Notes: generated by a model from the sequence alone, not told the origin. 45,501 nucleotides of DNA from Bacteroidota bacterium (GCA_023458215.1 JAEXAJ010000202.1:1-45501), one strand, 5' to 3'; counted from the stretch's first letter, positions 35,220-44,728 are shown. A program made the numbers and translations.

Positions 35220-37745
35220 CTATTTCTTAAAGAGGTTAACCATTGTAGCAACCATTGTTGCGAGAGAAGCAGCAGAAGTACCCATACCTATAATTTCAGC
35301 AGCACTCATCTTCTTTCTTGGATCTTTACTTGGAACAATAATTTCACTTCCAGGCTCAATAGCTTTTGTATTTCCTGATTTCAAACGTGAAACTGTGCCA
35401 TTCATATAAACAATATAAGCTTTTCGTTTTTTTGCATCATTGCCAAAACCACCAGCTTGATTTATGTAATAGCGCAGATTTTCGCCTTTCTTATAAAGGA
35501 CTGTATTGGGATACATTACAGCTCCATTGATCTTTACCGTACTTACATATTCCGGCACAAACAACATATCACCTTCACGTAACACCATGTCGTAATCTGA
35601 ACCTGGATTTTGCAACGCTTTTTCCAAACTAATACCGACTGAATAAGTATCTGATAAATCAAGCTTCTTGATAGAGATAGAATCACCAACCCCCATTTGC
35701 GTCATGCGCAATGCGTCTTCTTTACGACGAAGTTCTTCCTCAGTCATTCTACGAATCAAACGAGCGCCTTTTACATAAGCATCCGGAGTGATACCACCAG
35801 CTTTAGCAATTAAATCACTCAAGCGTTCATTCTTTTTAGACAATGCATAACTACCATTGAAAAGCACCTCGCCTCCTACAGCAACATTTTGTTGTTGATG
35901 ATAAGCCGGACTCTTACGAATGTATATTTCATCAAATGGTTCAAGATGAAAATCTCCACTACCATCACCTAACAACAAACCATCTTTTAAATCAAAAGAG
36001 AAATTTTGTCCCACTGTAGTACTAAAAGTAGTACTTTTCGGTTCTTTCACTCGACGGGCAATTTCAATTTTAGTTGTAGCAGCAGCTTCCAACAAACCAC
36101 CTGCCTGCAAAATCACATCTTCTACAGTCATATTATCTGAATAGAGATATGTACCCGGATTTGCAACTTCACCATGAATGGTTAAAGTATATTCTTCTTT
36201 TAGGTCATGGATACTTGGAATATATAAAACATCATTTCGTTGCAAAGGAATATCTGCAACTGTTCCATTAAGTAGCCCCTTAACATCTACTTGAATAATT
36301 TCATGTGTTAAGTCATCACGTTCACGGTCAATGATAGCACGATTTAAGAATGCATCACCACGAATACCTTCAGCTTTCTTAATCAATTGTTTCACTGTAT
36401 TCACAGTTCCGTTCAACTGATATAAGCCTTCGCGATAAACAGCTCCACGAACTTCTACACGATTTTCAAAACGTTGTAATACAGAATCCACAGTAACAAC
36501 GTCACCATCCTCCACACGAAATACAGAATAATCCATCTCATCCACATTATAGATCTGATGTTCACGACCACTCTTACGAATAACACGAATAGCTTTCTTA
36601 TAGGCATCACCTGTAAAATTACCAGCATATTTCAACAGAGTAGCTATCGTTTCAGTTGGTTTCATCTCATAAAACATCGGGCGCTTAACTTTCCCTAATA
36701 TCTGCACCAACGACTGATAAGGGTCTACAAGGATCACATCACCATCCTGCAAACGGACATCATCTTTCATTTTGCCCTTCATTATGAAATCATAAACATC
36801 CAAATCAGCAATAACATTCCCATTACGCACCACTTTGATACTACGCAAACTACCTATTTTATTTACGCCCCCTGCCCGATACAAAGCATGAAACACAGAA
36901 GCAAAAGAAGAAAGAGTGTATGTTCCAGGAACAACAACTTCTCCCATTATATTTACTTGGATAGAACGAATTTCCCCCAAAGTTAGTTTCACCTGAGTCG
37001 ATGGAACGTTGCCTGTTACACCAGAATATATTCTGGCAAACTCCTGTCTCAAGTAATTATTAGCCTCTTTTACAGTCTTCCCACTAAGATAAACCGGACC
37101 TAAATTATTAACCAAGATACTCCCTTCCGGAGAAATAGTTTGACGAATAGTTGTTTCAGAAGCCCCCCAAACATCAATAATCACCTCATCACCAGGACCT
37201 AAGCGATAATTAACAGGAGTAGCTACATTTACATTGGGTTCAAATGTCAAATTTGCATTAGTAAATATATTATGACCAAAAATTTGTTGTGTTGGGTCTT
37301 CCTCTTCCCAATATACACCTCTGTTACTATCCATCCACAATGAATCGTTCGTCATTTCCATTTGGTCACCACGATACATTTCTCTTCCATTGGTAGTACG
37401 TAAACCTTTTATAGTGCGTTGTTGGGTATTATTACGCTGATTTTTAGAATTAGCATCTATTTTTTTATCTGTATTTTGCTGCCCACGTTGACGAGATTGA
37501 TTTCCTGCTTGTGCACTGTTTTGCTGATTCCCTGATTTTGAATCTTCATATTTTTGCTGAATCCTCTCGACCTGCTCTTTTGTGACCCCTCTCCGCATTA
37601 GCTCAGTAGTAATCTGCTTTTGAGTTTTACCCATTTGTTGAGCGCTTTTTACATACTGAATAACTTGATCATCCGACATTTGCTGGGCCACAGCAACTCC
37701 TGACAAAGTAAATATCAAGAAGAATAGTGCTATTAATCTACGCAT
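35220..37745 (-). CDS. Wza-like polysaccharide export protein with multiple SLBB domains
   Basis: The 841-residue protein has a signal peptide ending VAVAQ. A charged Gln/Asn-rich region (about 65-115) is followed by a polysaccharide-export domain (about 175-260, RLGPGDEVIIDVWGASE). A series of SLBB domains comes next; repeated starts include VNIMGEVVVPGTYTL, VEVRGAVYREGLYQL, LTIHGEVANPGTYLY, VAVGGEVLFNGSYAL and VKINGAVMYPNTVLY. The C-terminus is a hydrophobic stretch (IIGMGTSAASLATMVATM) ending NLFKK. It forms the outer membrane channel for capsule or exopolysaccharide. It is preceded by its own promoter box (37797-37804) and followed directly by the wzz-like gene. Confidence 0.93.
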   Translation of the reverse strand: MRRLIALFFLIFTLSGVAVAQQMSDDQVIQYVKSAQQMGKTQKQITTELMRRGVTKEQVERIQQKYEDSKSGNQQNSAQAGNQSRQRGQQNTDKKIDANSKNQRNNTQQRTIKGLRTTNGREMYRGDQMEMTNDSLWMDSNRGVYWEEEDPTQQIFGHNIFTNANLTFEPNVNVATPVNYRLGPGDEVIIDVWGASETTIRQTISPEGSILVNNLGPVYLSGKTVKEANNYLRQEFARIYSGVTGNVPSTQVKLTLGEIRSIQVNIMGEVVVPGTYTLSSFASVFHALYRAGGVNKIGSLRSIKVVRNGNVIADLDVYDFIMKGKMKDDVRLQDGDVILVDPYQSLVQILGKVKRPMFYEMKPTETIATLLKYAGNFTGDAYKKAIRVIRKSGREHQIYNVDEMDYSVFRVEDGDVVTVDSVLQRFENRVEVRGAVYREGLYQLNGTVNTVKQLIKKAEGIRGDAFLNRAIIDRERDDLTHEIIQVDVKGLLNGTVADIPLQRNDVLYIPSIHDLKEEYTLTIHGEVANPGTYLYSDNMTVEDVILQAGGLLEAAATTKIEIARRVKEPKSTTFSTTVGQNFSFDLKDGLLLGDGSGDFHLEPFDEIYIRKSPAYHQQQNVAVGGEVLFNGSYALSKKNERLSDLIAKAGGITPDAYVKGARLIRRMTEEELRRKEDALRMTQMGVGDSISIKKLDLSDTYSVGISLEKALQNPGSDYDMVLREGDMLFVPEYVSTVKINGAVMYPNTVLYKKGENLRYYINQAGGFGNDAKKRKAYIVYMNGTVSRLKSGNTKAIEPGSEIIVPSKDPRKKMSAAEIIGMGTSAASLATMVATMVNLFKK

Positions 37746-37796
37746 AAGATATTCTGATTAATCTTTAGAGTTCTTGTAATAAATATAAATCGGGCA

Positions 37797-37804
37797 CAAA
37801 GGTA
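37797..37804 (-). promoter_or_regulatory. Predicted -7 box of the wza-like gene
   Basis: On the minus strand the bases read TACCTTTG, an exact TAnnTTTG match, about 52 bases before the ATG. A TTTG -33 element is not clear. This suggests the wza-wzz-upxY-wbuC block can be transcribed separately from the capD-like gene. Confidence 0.6.
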
Positions 37805-37858
37805 ACATATTATTTTCATAATATACATTTATTTCACCTCTAAGTTTTCGAAAAAGAA

Positions 37859-39562
37859 TTAAAAAACATTCCCAGCCACATTCTCTAATGCGAGCACAGA
37901 AACAGCTAAATCTAGCATTATTTTTTTTATTTCAGTTAATAATATTGCCGTTTTTTCAGTATAGCTATGTTCTATCAGATTCAATAGTATTTTATTAATC
38001 TGTTCATAATCATAAACACATGACACTTCACATTTTATTTTATCATGCCATGTGGGAAGTGCAGCAACTTTACTCGTTTCTTCAAACATATATACTCTAC
38101 CATTCCCCCCCATAACTCCAGCTTCCAAGACAAGGGCACAAGCTTCAGGCAAAGTCATCAAGCTATGAGGAGCATCCGGATATACATTTCCGAAACGTAT
38201 GGTAATAAAACTACCTACTGAATTATTTTCTTTCTGACGTTTTTGTCCCAATGATTGTACATACAATTCAGATAAACGCTTGCTATACCCTACCACATTT
38301 TCCAGTTGCACGGCTTGATCTGTAGACACCAATATCATACGGCAAGTATTATATTTCACAACTAAATCTGCAATATTCATCGTACCTAACACATTAACCT
38401 GCAAAGCTTCAGAAACATAATCTTCCATCAATAAAGGTTGTTTATAAGCTGCAGCATGAAATACTAATTGAGGTTGTGTTTCTTTAAATATAGCTTCCAT
38501 ACGCGTACGATTAGTCACATCAGCCACCAAAACACGAACATCCAGATTCTTCCAATGATCTGAAAGTTCCAGTTGCACATCATATAGTGGAGACTCTGCT
38601 TGATCCACCAAGATTAACCGATATGGATTCAAGGTAGCCAATTGACGAACGATCTCCCTGCCAATAGTTCCGGCAGCACCAGTAATCATAATTCGATTCC
38701 CCTCTATGTGCGGAGTTATTTTCCGAAGATCAATTTGTACAGGTTCTCTTCGTAACCAATCTTCTATCTGAATATCTTTTATTAATCCATCATCCAAACA
38801 ATTACTCAATGGAGGAATTGTCATTACGTGAATATTATGTGATGACAACTCATCTAATACACCTAACGTTTCTAAATCAGCTATTTTACCCGGAGACACA
38901 ATCACTGTTTGCACATTCTTTTTCTTCAGATGCTCAAACAGTTTGTCATCATTGGCGTAAACTCTGCATCCCATAGTATGTTTACCAATCATATCCGGTT
39001 CATCGGATATAAACCCGCGCAAACGAAAATGATTATTACGACTAACTCTTAATGATTTGGCTACATTAACACCAGTACCATGAAATCCATATATAAATAC
39101 ATTCACTGAATGGCGCGCATCAAAAGCGATTGCTTCATAAAGCATTTTCACAGCTATACGCAAACTTACCATAAATATGAAGGAAAAAATATATGCTATA
39201 AATAAAATACTCCCGGGCAGGGTTTCTCCCAAACCTAAAGCCGACCAAAAGAAATTCCCCAATCCCAACACTCCATACCCAAGTGTAAGGCTCTGAAATA
39301 CACGATAAATGTCGACAAAGGAGGAAAAACGGATTACACCTACATAAGTGCGAAGTATATGAAAGAAACAAACATTACTAAACAATGCTAGAAAGAACAT
39401 CCATATATAAAGAGAAAAAGGATGTAAAATAGATGATATACGAAATTGTAGCAAATATGCAAAAAACATCGCTATTACTACAATCAATACATCTACCAAT
39501 AGCACCGTCCACTTAGACGCAATACGAGAGGAAAGATATTTATAATACAATCTCAAATTCAT
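37859..39562 (-). CDS. CapD/FlaA1-like membrane nucleotide-sugar enzyme, internally shortened
   Basis: The 567-residue protein has four N-terminal membrane helices (about 18-145), a Rossmann-like region and an SDR domain with GAAGTIG (295-301) for NAD(P). CapD/WbpM relatives are UDP-GlcNAc 4,6-dehydratases of about 600-640 residues. Several family features are altered. The usual STDKAVxPTN is STDQAVQLEN (K to Q at 416). YKH is YKQ. After RFGNV (457-461) about 25-30 residues that normally carry the GSVxPLF and GGPxTVTH stretch are missing, so FGNV runs into YPDAPHSLMTLPEA. G-Y-S-K (425-428) is kept. It may be inactive or altered in specificity. It stands 113 bases upstream of the wza-like gene. 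Confidence 0.82.
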   Translation of the reverse strand: MNLRLYYKYLSSRIASKWTVLLVDVLIVVIAMFFAYLLQFRISSILHPFSLYIWMFFLALFSNVCFFHILRTYVGVIRFSSFVDIYRVFQSLTLGYGVLGLGNFFWSALGLGETLPGSILFIAYIFSFIFMVSLRIAVKMLYEAIAFDARHSVNVFIYGFHGTGVNVAKSLRVSRNNHFRLRGFISDEPDMIGKHTMGCRVYANDDKLFEHLKKKNVQTVIVSPGKIADLETLGVLDELSSHNIHVMTIPPLSNCLDDGLIKDIQIEDWLRREPVQIDLRKITPHIEGNRIMITGAAGTIGREIVRQLATLNPYRLILVDQAESPLYDVQLELSDHWKNLDVRVLVADVTNRTRMEAIFKETQPQLVFHAAAYKQPLLMEDYVSEALQVNVLGTMNIADLVVKYNTCRMILVSTDQAVQLENVVGYSKRLSELYVQSLGQKRQKENNSVGSFITIRFGNVYPDAPHSLMTLPEACALVLEAGVMGGNGRVYMFEETSKVAALPTWHDKIKCEVSCVYDYEQINKILLNLIEHSYTEKTAILLTEIKKIMLDLAVSVLALENVAGNVF

Positions 39563-39600
39563 AACCAGTATCAGACCTTTTTGTTCACAAAGTCAGGTTA

Positions 39601-39608
39601 CAAAGATG
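39601..39608 (-). promoter_or_regulatory. Possible -7 box of the capD-like gene
   Basis: The minus strand reads CATCTTTG, one base off TAnnTTTG, 38 bases before the ATG. The -33 region is weak. It lies in the 193-base gap shared with the tRNA promoter on the other strand. Confidence 0.4.
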
Positions 39609-39710
39609 CTGTTTTTTGTTCGATTTTCCAATTTTTCCAAAAGAAATAACACATTACATAAACAGAAAAATATACTCAAAAAAATAAATCTAAAAATTCA
39701 ATCAATTCTT

Positions 39711-39740
39711 TTTGCTTATTCAAATAAAAATGTACCTTTG
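39711..39740 (+). promoter_or_regulatory. Promoter of tRNA-Thr
   Basis: TTTG (39711-39714), 18 bases, then TACCTTTG (39733-39740) is a near-perfect Bacteroides promoter. The tRNA begins 15 bases after the -7 box. Confidence 0.8.
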
Positions 39741-39755
39741 CACCCCGTAAACAAT

Positions 39756-39828
<73 letters not shown>

Positions 39829-39832
39829 CAAC

Positions 39833-39866
39833 AAAAAAAGAGATGTCACAAGCATCTCTTTTTTTT
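39833..39866 (+). terminator. Intrinsic terminator of tRNA-Thr
   Basis: AAAAAAAGAGATG (39833-39845) pairs with CATCTCTTTTTTT after a 7-base loop and ends in a run of eight T (39859-39866). Confidence 0.9.
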
Positions 39867-39925
39867 ATTATCCAACTTTAAAATGGTTTTTCCATCAGGA
39901 AGAAGTTTATTTCGCTTATTCTTTT

Positions 39926-39933
39926 TACCTTTG
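39926..39933 (+). promoter_or_regulatory. Predicted -7 box of mltG
   Basis: TACCTTTG matches TAnnTTTG exactly and lies 26 bases before the mltG ATG, after the tRNA terminator. A clear -33 TTTG is not seen. Confidence 0.6.
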
Positions 39934-39959
39934 CCAGACTTTTATTATTAGGATATCTT

Positions 39960-40997
39960 ATGAATAAAAAAAAGAAAAAAATATTCTTTGGAGGATTAGT
40001 ATTGCTAATTCTCATCGGACTCACCTGTACAGGAACAATTTATTATTATTTATTTGCTCCACAGTTCCATCCACAAAAGACAACATATATATACATTGAC
40101 CGTGACGATACCATAGATTCCATATATAATAAGGTGAGAAGCCAAGGTCACCCCAAAAGCTTCAAAGGTTTCTTATGGATGTCGCAGTACCGAAATTACC
40201 CCCAAAACATTCACACAGGACGTTATGGCATTCATCCGGGAGAAAACGTATATCACGTTTTTAGCCGTCTGTACCGAGGCTATCAAGATCCAATTAATCT
40301 AACTATTGGTAGTGTACGTACTCTTGACAGATTAGCACGTAGTGTAGGCAAACAACTTATGATTGATTCCGCTGAAATAGCCAATGTTATGAATGATTCC
40401 TCTTTTCAACAAAAATTAGGCTATACAAAAGAAACAATACCATGCTTATTTATTCCGGAAACATACCAAGTGTATTGGGATATGAGTGTCATAGATTTCT
40501 TCGAACGCGTACAGAAAGAGCATCAGAAATTCTGGAACCAAGAACGCCTGAATAAAGCTACGAGCATTGGAATGACACCAGTAGAAGTTTGTACTCTTGC
40601 CTCCATTGTCGAAGAAGAAACAAACAACAATCCTGAAAAGCCCATGGTTGCAGGATTATACATCAACAGGTTACATTCAGACATGCCTCTACAGGCTGAT
40701 CCTACCATAAAATTCGCTCTTCAGGATTTTGGATTAAGAAGAATCACCAATGCCCACCTTGAAGTTGATTCACCTTATAACACCTATCGCAACATTGGCT
40801 TACCCCCCGGTCCTATTCGCATACCCTCTCCTATTGGTCTGGATGCAGTTTTGAATTACGTCAAACATGACTATATTTATATGTGTGCCAAAGAAGATTT
40901 CTCGGGTACACACAACTTTGCCTCCAACTATGCCGAGCATATGAAAAATGCAAGAAAATACTGGAATGCATTAAACGAAAGGAAGATTTTCAAGTAA
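39960..40997 (+). CDS. mltG: Endolytic murein transglycosylase MltG (YceG-like)
   Basis: The 345-residue inner membrane protein has one N-terminal membrane helix (about 8-32) after a lysine-rich start. The periplasmic YceG domain contains the catalytic Glu at 218 (TLASIVEEETNNNPEKP), the same position I recall for E. coli MltG. It also has AGLYINRLHSDMPLQADPTI, then SPYNTYRNIGLPPGPI and FSGTHNFASNYAEH near the end. It cleaves nascent glycan strands and is thought to set peptidoglycan chain length. It stands alone with its own promoter box. Size and motifs are normal. Confidence 0.96.
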   Translation: MNKKKKKIFFGGLVLLILIGLTCTGTIYYYLFAPQFHPQKTTYIYIDRDDTIDSIYNKVRSQGHPKSFKGFLWMSQYRNYPQNIHTGRYGIHPGENVYHVFSRLYRGYQDPINLTIGSVRTLDRLARSVGKQLMIDSAEIANVMNDSSFQQKLGYTKETIPCLFIPETYQVYWDMSVIDFFERVQKEHQKFWNQERLNKATSIGMTPVEVCTLASIVEEETNNNPEKPMVAGLYINRLHSDMPLQADPTIKFALQDFGLRRITNAHLEVDSPYNTYRNIGLPPGPIRIPSPIGLDAVLNYVKHDYIYMCAKEDFSGTHNFASNYAEHMKNARKYWNALNERKIFK

Positions 40998-41024
40998 TTT
41001 AATGATAAAATAAAAGCAAAAGGC

Positions 41025-41032
41025 TATATTTG
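41025..41032 (+). promoter_or_regulatory. Predicted -7 box of the iorA-iorB-paaK operon
   Basis: TATATTTG matches TAnnTTTG exactly, 43 bases before the iorA ATG and 28 bases after the mltG stop. No good TTTG lies at the -33 position. Confidence 0.6.
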
Positions 41033-41074
41033 CGTCCATATTTAATCAATGACTAATACTTAAAACAATCAAAT

Positions 41075-42667
41075 ATGAGCAAGCAACTCTTACTTGGCGA
41101 CGAAGCCATTGCACAAGCTGCATTAGATGCCGGACTCTCAGGCGTATACGCCTATCCTGGCACTCCTTCTACGGAAATAACCGAATATATCCAGATGGCA
41201 CCCATTACTGCCGAGCAAAACATTCACAACCGTTGGTGTTCCAATGAAAAAACAGCTATGGAAGCTGCCTTGGGTATGTCGTTCGCAGGAAAACGTGCAT
41301 TAGTGTGTATGAAACATGTGGGTATGAATGTGGCCGCAGACTGTTTTATCAACTCCGCTATTACAGGCGTAAAAGGCGGTATGATTGTTGTAGCAGCCGA
41401 CGACCCCAGCATGCACTCTTCTCAAAACGAGCAAGACAGCCGTTTCTATGGCGATTTCTCGTTGATTCCGATGTACGAACCAAGTAATCAACAAGAAGCT
41501 TATGACATGGTATATAACGGCTTTGCCTTTTCAGAACAAATGGGAGAGCCTATACTGATGCGTATGGTTACACGTTTAGCGCATTCTCGTTCAGGCGTAG
41601 AGCGCAATGCGCAACAACCACAAAACGAATTATCGTTCAGCGAAGATCCCCGACAGTTCATACTACTACCAGGAAATGCGCGCAAGCGCTACAAAATCCT
41701 GTTACAACGCCAGGACGAATTCATTAAAGCCTCCGAAAACTCTCCATACAACAAATATACAGATGGACCTAATAAAAAACTAGGTATTATCGCATGTGGT
41801 ATAGGTTTCAATTATCTGATGGAAAATTACCCCAACGGATGTGAGTTCCCTGTACTTAAGATAGGTCAATATCCTCTTCCCAAAAAGCAACTCATGCAAT
41901 TGGTAAATGAATGTGATGAGATCTTGGTACTGGAAGACGGACAACCATTCGTCGAAAAACAATTGAAAGGCTATCTGGGTATTGGCGTAAAAGTAAAAGG
42001 GCGTTTGGACGGAACATTGTCACAAGACGGAGAATTGAATCCGGACAAAGTAGCATGCGCTCTTGGAAAAGAAAACAAAATAGAATTTAGTATCCCTTCT
42101 ATAGTAGAGATGCGTCCACCGGCATTATGCGACGGCTGCGGTCACCGCGACATGTATATAGTACTGACTCAGGTGTTAAAAGAAGAATATCCTGCCCATA
42201 AAGTATTCAGCGACATAGGCTGCTATACATTAGGAGCCAATGCGCCATTCAACGCTATTAACTCATGCGTAGATATGGGTGCCTCTATTACCATGGCCAA
42301 AGGAGCTTCAGATGCAGGTTTACATCCGGCAGTAGCTGTCATCGGCGACTCTACTTTTACCCACTCCGGAATGACCGGATTACTAGATTGTGTGAACGAA
42401 AATGCAAGCGTCACCATCGTCATCTCGGACAATGAAACAACTGCTATGACGGGAGGACAAGACTCTGCCGGTACCGGTCGAATCGAAGCTATTTGTGCAG
42501 GTATTGGTGTTGCTCCCGAACATATCCGGGTTGTAACTCCATTGAAGAAAAATTATGAAGAAATGAAGCAAATGATTCGCGAAGAAATTGAATATCGCGG
42601 TGTATCCGTTATTATCCCTCGCAGAGAATGTATTCAAACCTTAGCACGTAAAAAACGAAATAAGTAA
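41075..42667 (+). CDS. iorA: Indolepyruvate:ferredoxin oxidoreductase, alpha subunit
   Basis: The 530-residue TPP-dependent subunit of the complex interconverts aryl-pyruvates (indole-, phenyl-, hydroxyphenylpyruvate) and aryl-acetyl-CoA using ferredoxin. Pyrimidine-binding motifs are near the N-terminus (GVYAYPGTPSTEI, NEKTAMEAALGMSFAG). The TPP-pyrophosphate part has PPALCDGCGHRD and VIGDSTFTHSGMTGL, with ISDNETTAMTGGQ after it. Classical archaeal IorA has about 600-640 residues with a C-terminal two-[4Fe-4S] ferredoxin domain. This one stops after RRECIQTLARKK and has no CxxCxxC cluster there, so electrons must leave by another route or through a separate ferredoxin. It is the first gene of a three-gene operon. 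Confidence 0.94.
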   Translation: MSKQLLLGDEAIAQAALDAGLSGVYAYPGTPSTEITEYIQMAPITAEQNIHNRWCSNEKTAMEAALGMSFAGKRALVCMKHVGMNVAADCFINSAITGVKGGMIVVAADDPSMHSSQNEQDSRFYGDFSLIPMYEPSNQQEAYDMVYNGFAFSEQMGEPILMRMVTRLAHSRSGVERNAQQPQNELSFSEDPRQFILLPGNARKRYKILLQRQDEFIKASENSPYNKYTDGPNKKLGIIACGIGFNYLMENYPNGCEFPVLKIGQYPLPKKQLMQLVNECDEILVLEDGQPFVEKQLKGYLGIGVKVKGRLDGTLSQDGELNPDKVACALGKENKIEFSIPSIVEMRPPALCDGCGHRDMYIVLTQVLKEEYPAHKVFSDIGCYTLGANAPFNAINSCVDMGASITMAKGASDAGLHPAVAVIGDSTFTHSGMTGLLDCVNENASVTIVISDNETTAMTGGQDSAGTGRIEAICAGIGVAPEHIRVVTPLKKNYEEMKQMIREEIEYRGVSVIIPRRECIQTLARKKRNK

Positions 42668-42671
42668 AGCC

Positions 42672-43253
42672 ATGAAAAAAGACATCATACTTTCCGGCGT
42701 GGGAGGACAAGGAATTCTCTCAATCGCCACCGTAATTGGAAAAGCAGCCTTAAAAGACGGTTTGTATATGAAACAATCCGAAGTACACGGCATGAGCCAG
42801 CGAGGTGGAGACGTTCAGTCCAACCTGCGCATCAGCGATCAACCCATTGCTTCAGATCTCATCCCGACAGGAAAATGCGACTTAATCATCTCATTAGAGC
42901 CCATGGAAGCTTTGCGCTACCTCCCCTACCTCAATCACGAGGGCTGGCTGGTTACTAACGAAGCTCCATTCATTAACATCCCTAACTATCCGGCGGAAGA
43001 AGCCATTAAAGCCGAAATCAACAATCTGCCACATAAAATCATGTTGAATGTAAATGAAGTAGCTAAAGAAATTGGTTCAACTCGTGTTGCCAACATCGTA
43101 TTATTAGGTGCAACCACCCCTTTCCTAGGTATCGATTACATAAAAATGCAAGATAGTATTCGGGAAATCTTTCAACGAAAAGGAGAAGAGATCGTAGAAT
43201 TAAATCTTAAAGCTTTGGCAGCAGGTAAGGAAATTGCAGAAAAATTGATGTAA
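42672..43253 (+). CDS. iorB: Indolepyruvate:ferredoxin oxidoreductase, beta subunit
   Basis: The 193-residue gamma/beta-type subunit starts KKDIILSGVGGQGILSIATVIGKAAL, the family's CoA/TPP-side nucleotide-binding-like glycine motif. MSQRGGDVQSNLRIS and the LISLEPMEALRYL stretch are also diagnostic. It pairs with IorA to build the active site. It starts 4 bases after the iorA stop, so the two are translated together. Length is normal. Confidence 0.95.
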   Translation: MKKDIILSGVGGQGILSIATVIGKAALKDGLYMKQSEVHGMSQRGGDVQSNLRISDQPIASDLIPTGKCDLIISLEPMEALRYLPYLNHEGWLVTNEAPFINIPNYPAEEAIKAEINNLPHKIMLNVNEVAKEIGSTRVANIVLLGATTPFLGIDYIKMQDSIREIFQRKGEEIVELNLKALAAGKEIAEKLM

Positions 43254-43275
43254 CCAATTCAAAACTCAAAACGCC

Positions 43276-44583
43276 ATGAACGACAAATACTGGGAAGAAG
43301 AAATAGAAACCATGCCGCGAGAGAAGCTGCGTGAATTACAGCTTCAAAGATTGAAAAAGACTATCAATATTGCGGCAAATTCGCCATTTTACAAGAAAGT
43401 ATTCCAAGAACACAATATTACTGCAGATAGCATTGAGTCCGTAGAGGATATCCGCAAGATTCCTTTTACAACGAAGGCTGATATGCGCGACAATTATCCA
43501 TTCGGACTTGTAGCGGGTAATATGCGAGAAGATGGAGTACGTATTCACTCTTCAAGTGGCACAACCGGTACTCCGACTGTTATTGTTCATTCCCAACATG
43601 ATTTGGATTCCTGGGCAAACCTAGTAGCGAGATGCCTCTACACTGTAGGCCTTCGCAAAACCGACGTTTTTCAAAACAGCTCAGGCTATGGCATGTTTAC
43701 CGGCGGTTTAGGTTTCCAATACGGAGCCGAACGCTTAGGAGCCTTAACCGTACCGGCAGCAGCTGGAAATAGCAAGCGGCAAATCAAGTTTATAACAGAC
43801 TTCAAGACGACCGCACTCCATGCCATTCCCAGCTACGCAATCCGTTTAGCCGAAGTGTTTCAGGAAGAAGGTATGGACCCGACCACTACCACCCTTAAAA
43901 CACTTCTTATCGGTGCCGAACCTCATACTGACGAACAACGTAAAAAGATTGAGCGCATGCTTGGTGTAAAAGCCTACAATAGCTTTGGTATGACTGAGAT
44001 GAACGGTCCCGGCGTTGCTTTTGAATGTACCGAACAAAACGGCATGCATTTCTGGGAAGACTGTTTCCTCGTTGAGATCATCGACCCTGAGACAGGCAAA
44101 CCCGTTCCCGAGGGTGAAATTGGCGAACTTGTACTGACCACTCTTGATCGTGAAATGATGCCGTTGCTGCGCTACCGCACTCGCGACTTAACACGTATCC
44201 TACCAGGCAAATGTCCTTGTGGACGTACTCACCTTCGCATCGACCGTATCAAAGGTCGTAGTGATGACATGTTCATCATTAAGGGAGTAAACATTTTCCC
44301 TATGCAAGTTGAAAAGGTATTGGTACAATTCCCCCAATTAGGCAGCAATTACCTCATCACACTCGAAACGGTTGACAATCAGGACGAAATGATTGTAGAG
44401 GTAGAGCTCAGTGATCTATCGACTGATAATTACATTGAACTGGAAAAAATCCGCAAAGAGATTACCCGCCACCTAAAAGACGAAATCCTCGTCACACCAA
44501 AGTTACGGTTGGTAAAAAAAGGTTCACTACCTCAAAGCGAAGGAAAAGCTGTCAGAGTAAAAGATCTGAGAGATAACAAATAG
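43276..44583 (+). CDS. paaK: Phenylacetate-CoA ligase
   Basis: The 435-residue cytoplasmic adenylate-forming enzyme is normal in length. The phosphate-binding loop is HSSSGTTGTP (91-100). YNSFGMTEMNGPG is the aryl-CoA ligase adenine/acyl site, and LLRYRTRDL and RIKGRSDDMFIIKGVNIFP mark the hinge and C-terminal domain. It links arylacetate, CoA and ATP to arylacetyl-CoA. Next to iorAB it can either feed reductive carboxylation of imported phenylacetate to phenylpyruvate (amino acid synthesis) or run in reverse to yield ATP and phenylacetate from phenylalanine. It begins 22 bases after iorB and ends the operon. Confidence 0.95.
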   Translation: MNDKYWEEEIETMPREKLRELQLQRLKKTINIAANSPFYKKVFQEHNITADSIESVEDIRKIPFTTKADMRDNYPFGLVAGNMREDGVRIHSSSGTTGTPTVIVHSQHDLDSWANLVARCLYTVGLRKTDVFQNSSGYGMFTGGLGFQYGAERLGALTVPAAAGNSKRQIKFITDFKTTALHAIPSYAIRLAEVFQEEGMDPTTTTLKTLLIGAEPHTDEQRKKIERMLGVKAYNSFGMTEMNGPGVAFECTEQNGMHFWEDCFLVEIIDPETGKPVPEGEIGELVLTTLDREMMPLLRYRTRDLTRILPGKCPCGRTHLRIDRIKGRSDDMFIIKGVNIFPMQVEKVLVQFPQLGSNYLITLETVDNQDEMIVEVELSDLSTDNYIELEKIRKEITRHLKDEILVTPKLRLVKKGSLPQSEGKAVRVKDLRDNK

Positions 44584-44609
44584 ACTCCATTAAATACTTC
44601 ATACTTTTA

Positions 44610-44645
44610 CACTCCTATAAGCGTAAGCCTACGCTTATAGGAGTG
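44610..44645 (+). terminator. Strong hairpin after the ior-paaK operon
   Basis: CACTCCTATAAGCGTA (44610-44625) and TACGCTTATAGGAGTG (44630-44645) form a perfect 16-bp stem with a 4-base loop, 27 bases after the paaK stop, followed by T-rich TTAGTTTATA. Confidence 0.85.
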
Positions 44646-44728
44646 TTAGTTTATACTTATAAGTGTGTAAGGCTACGCAGTTATATGTGCAAAATAATAT
44701 ACTTTATCGGCTTAAAATGTGAAAAGTA

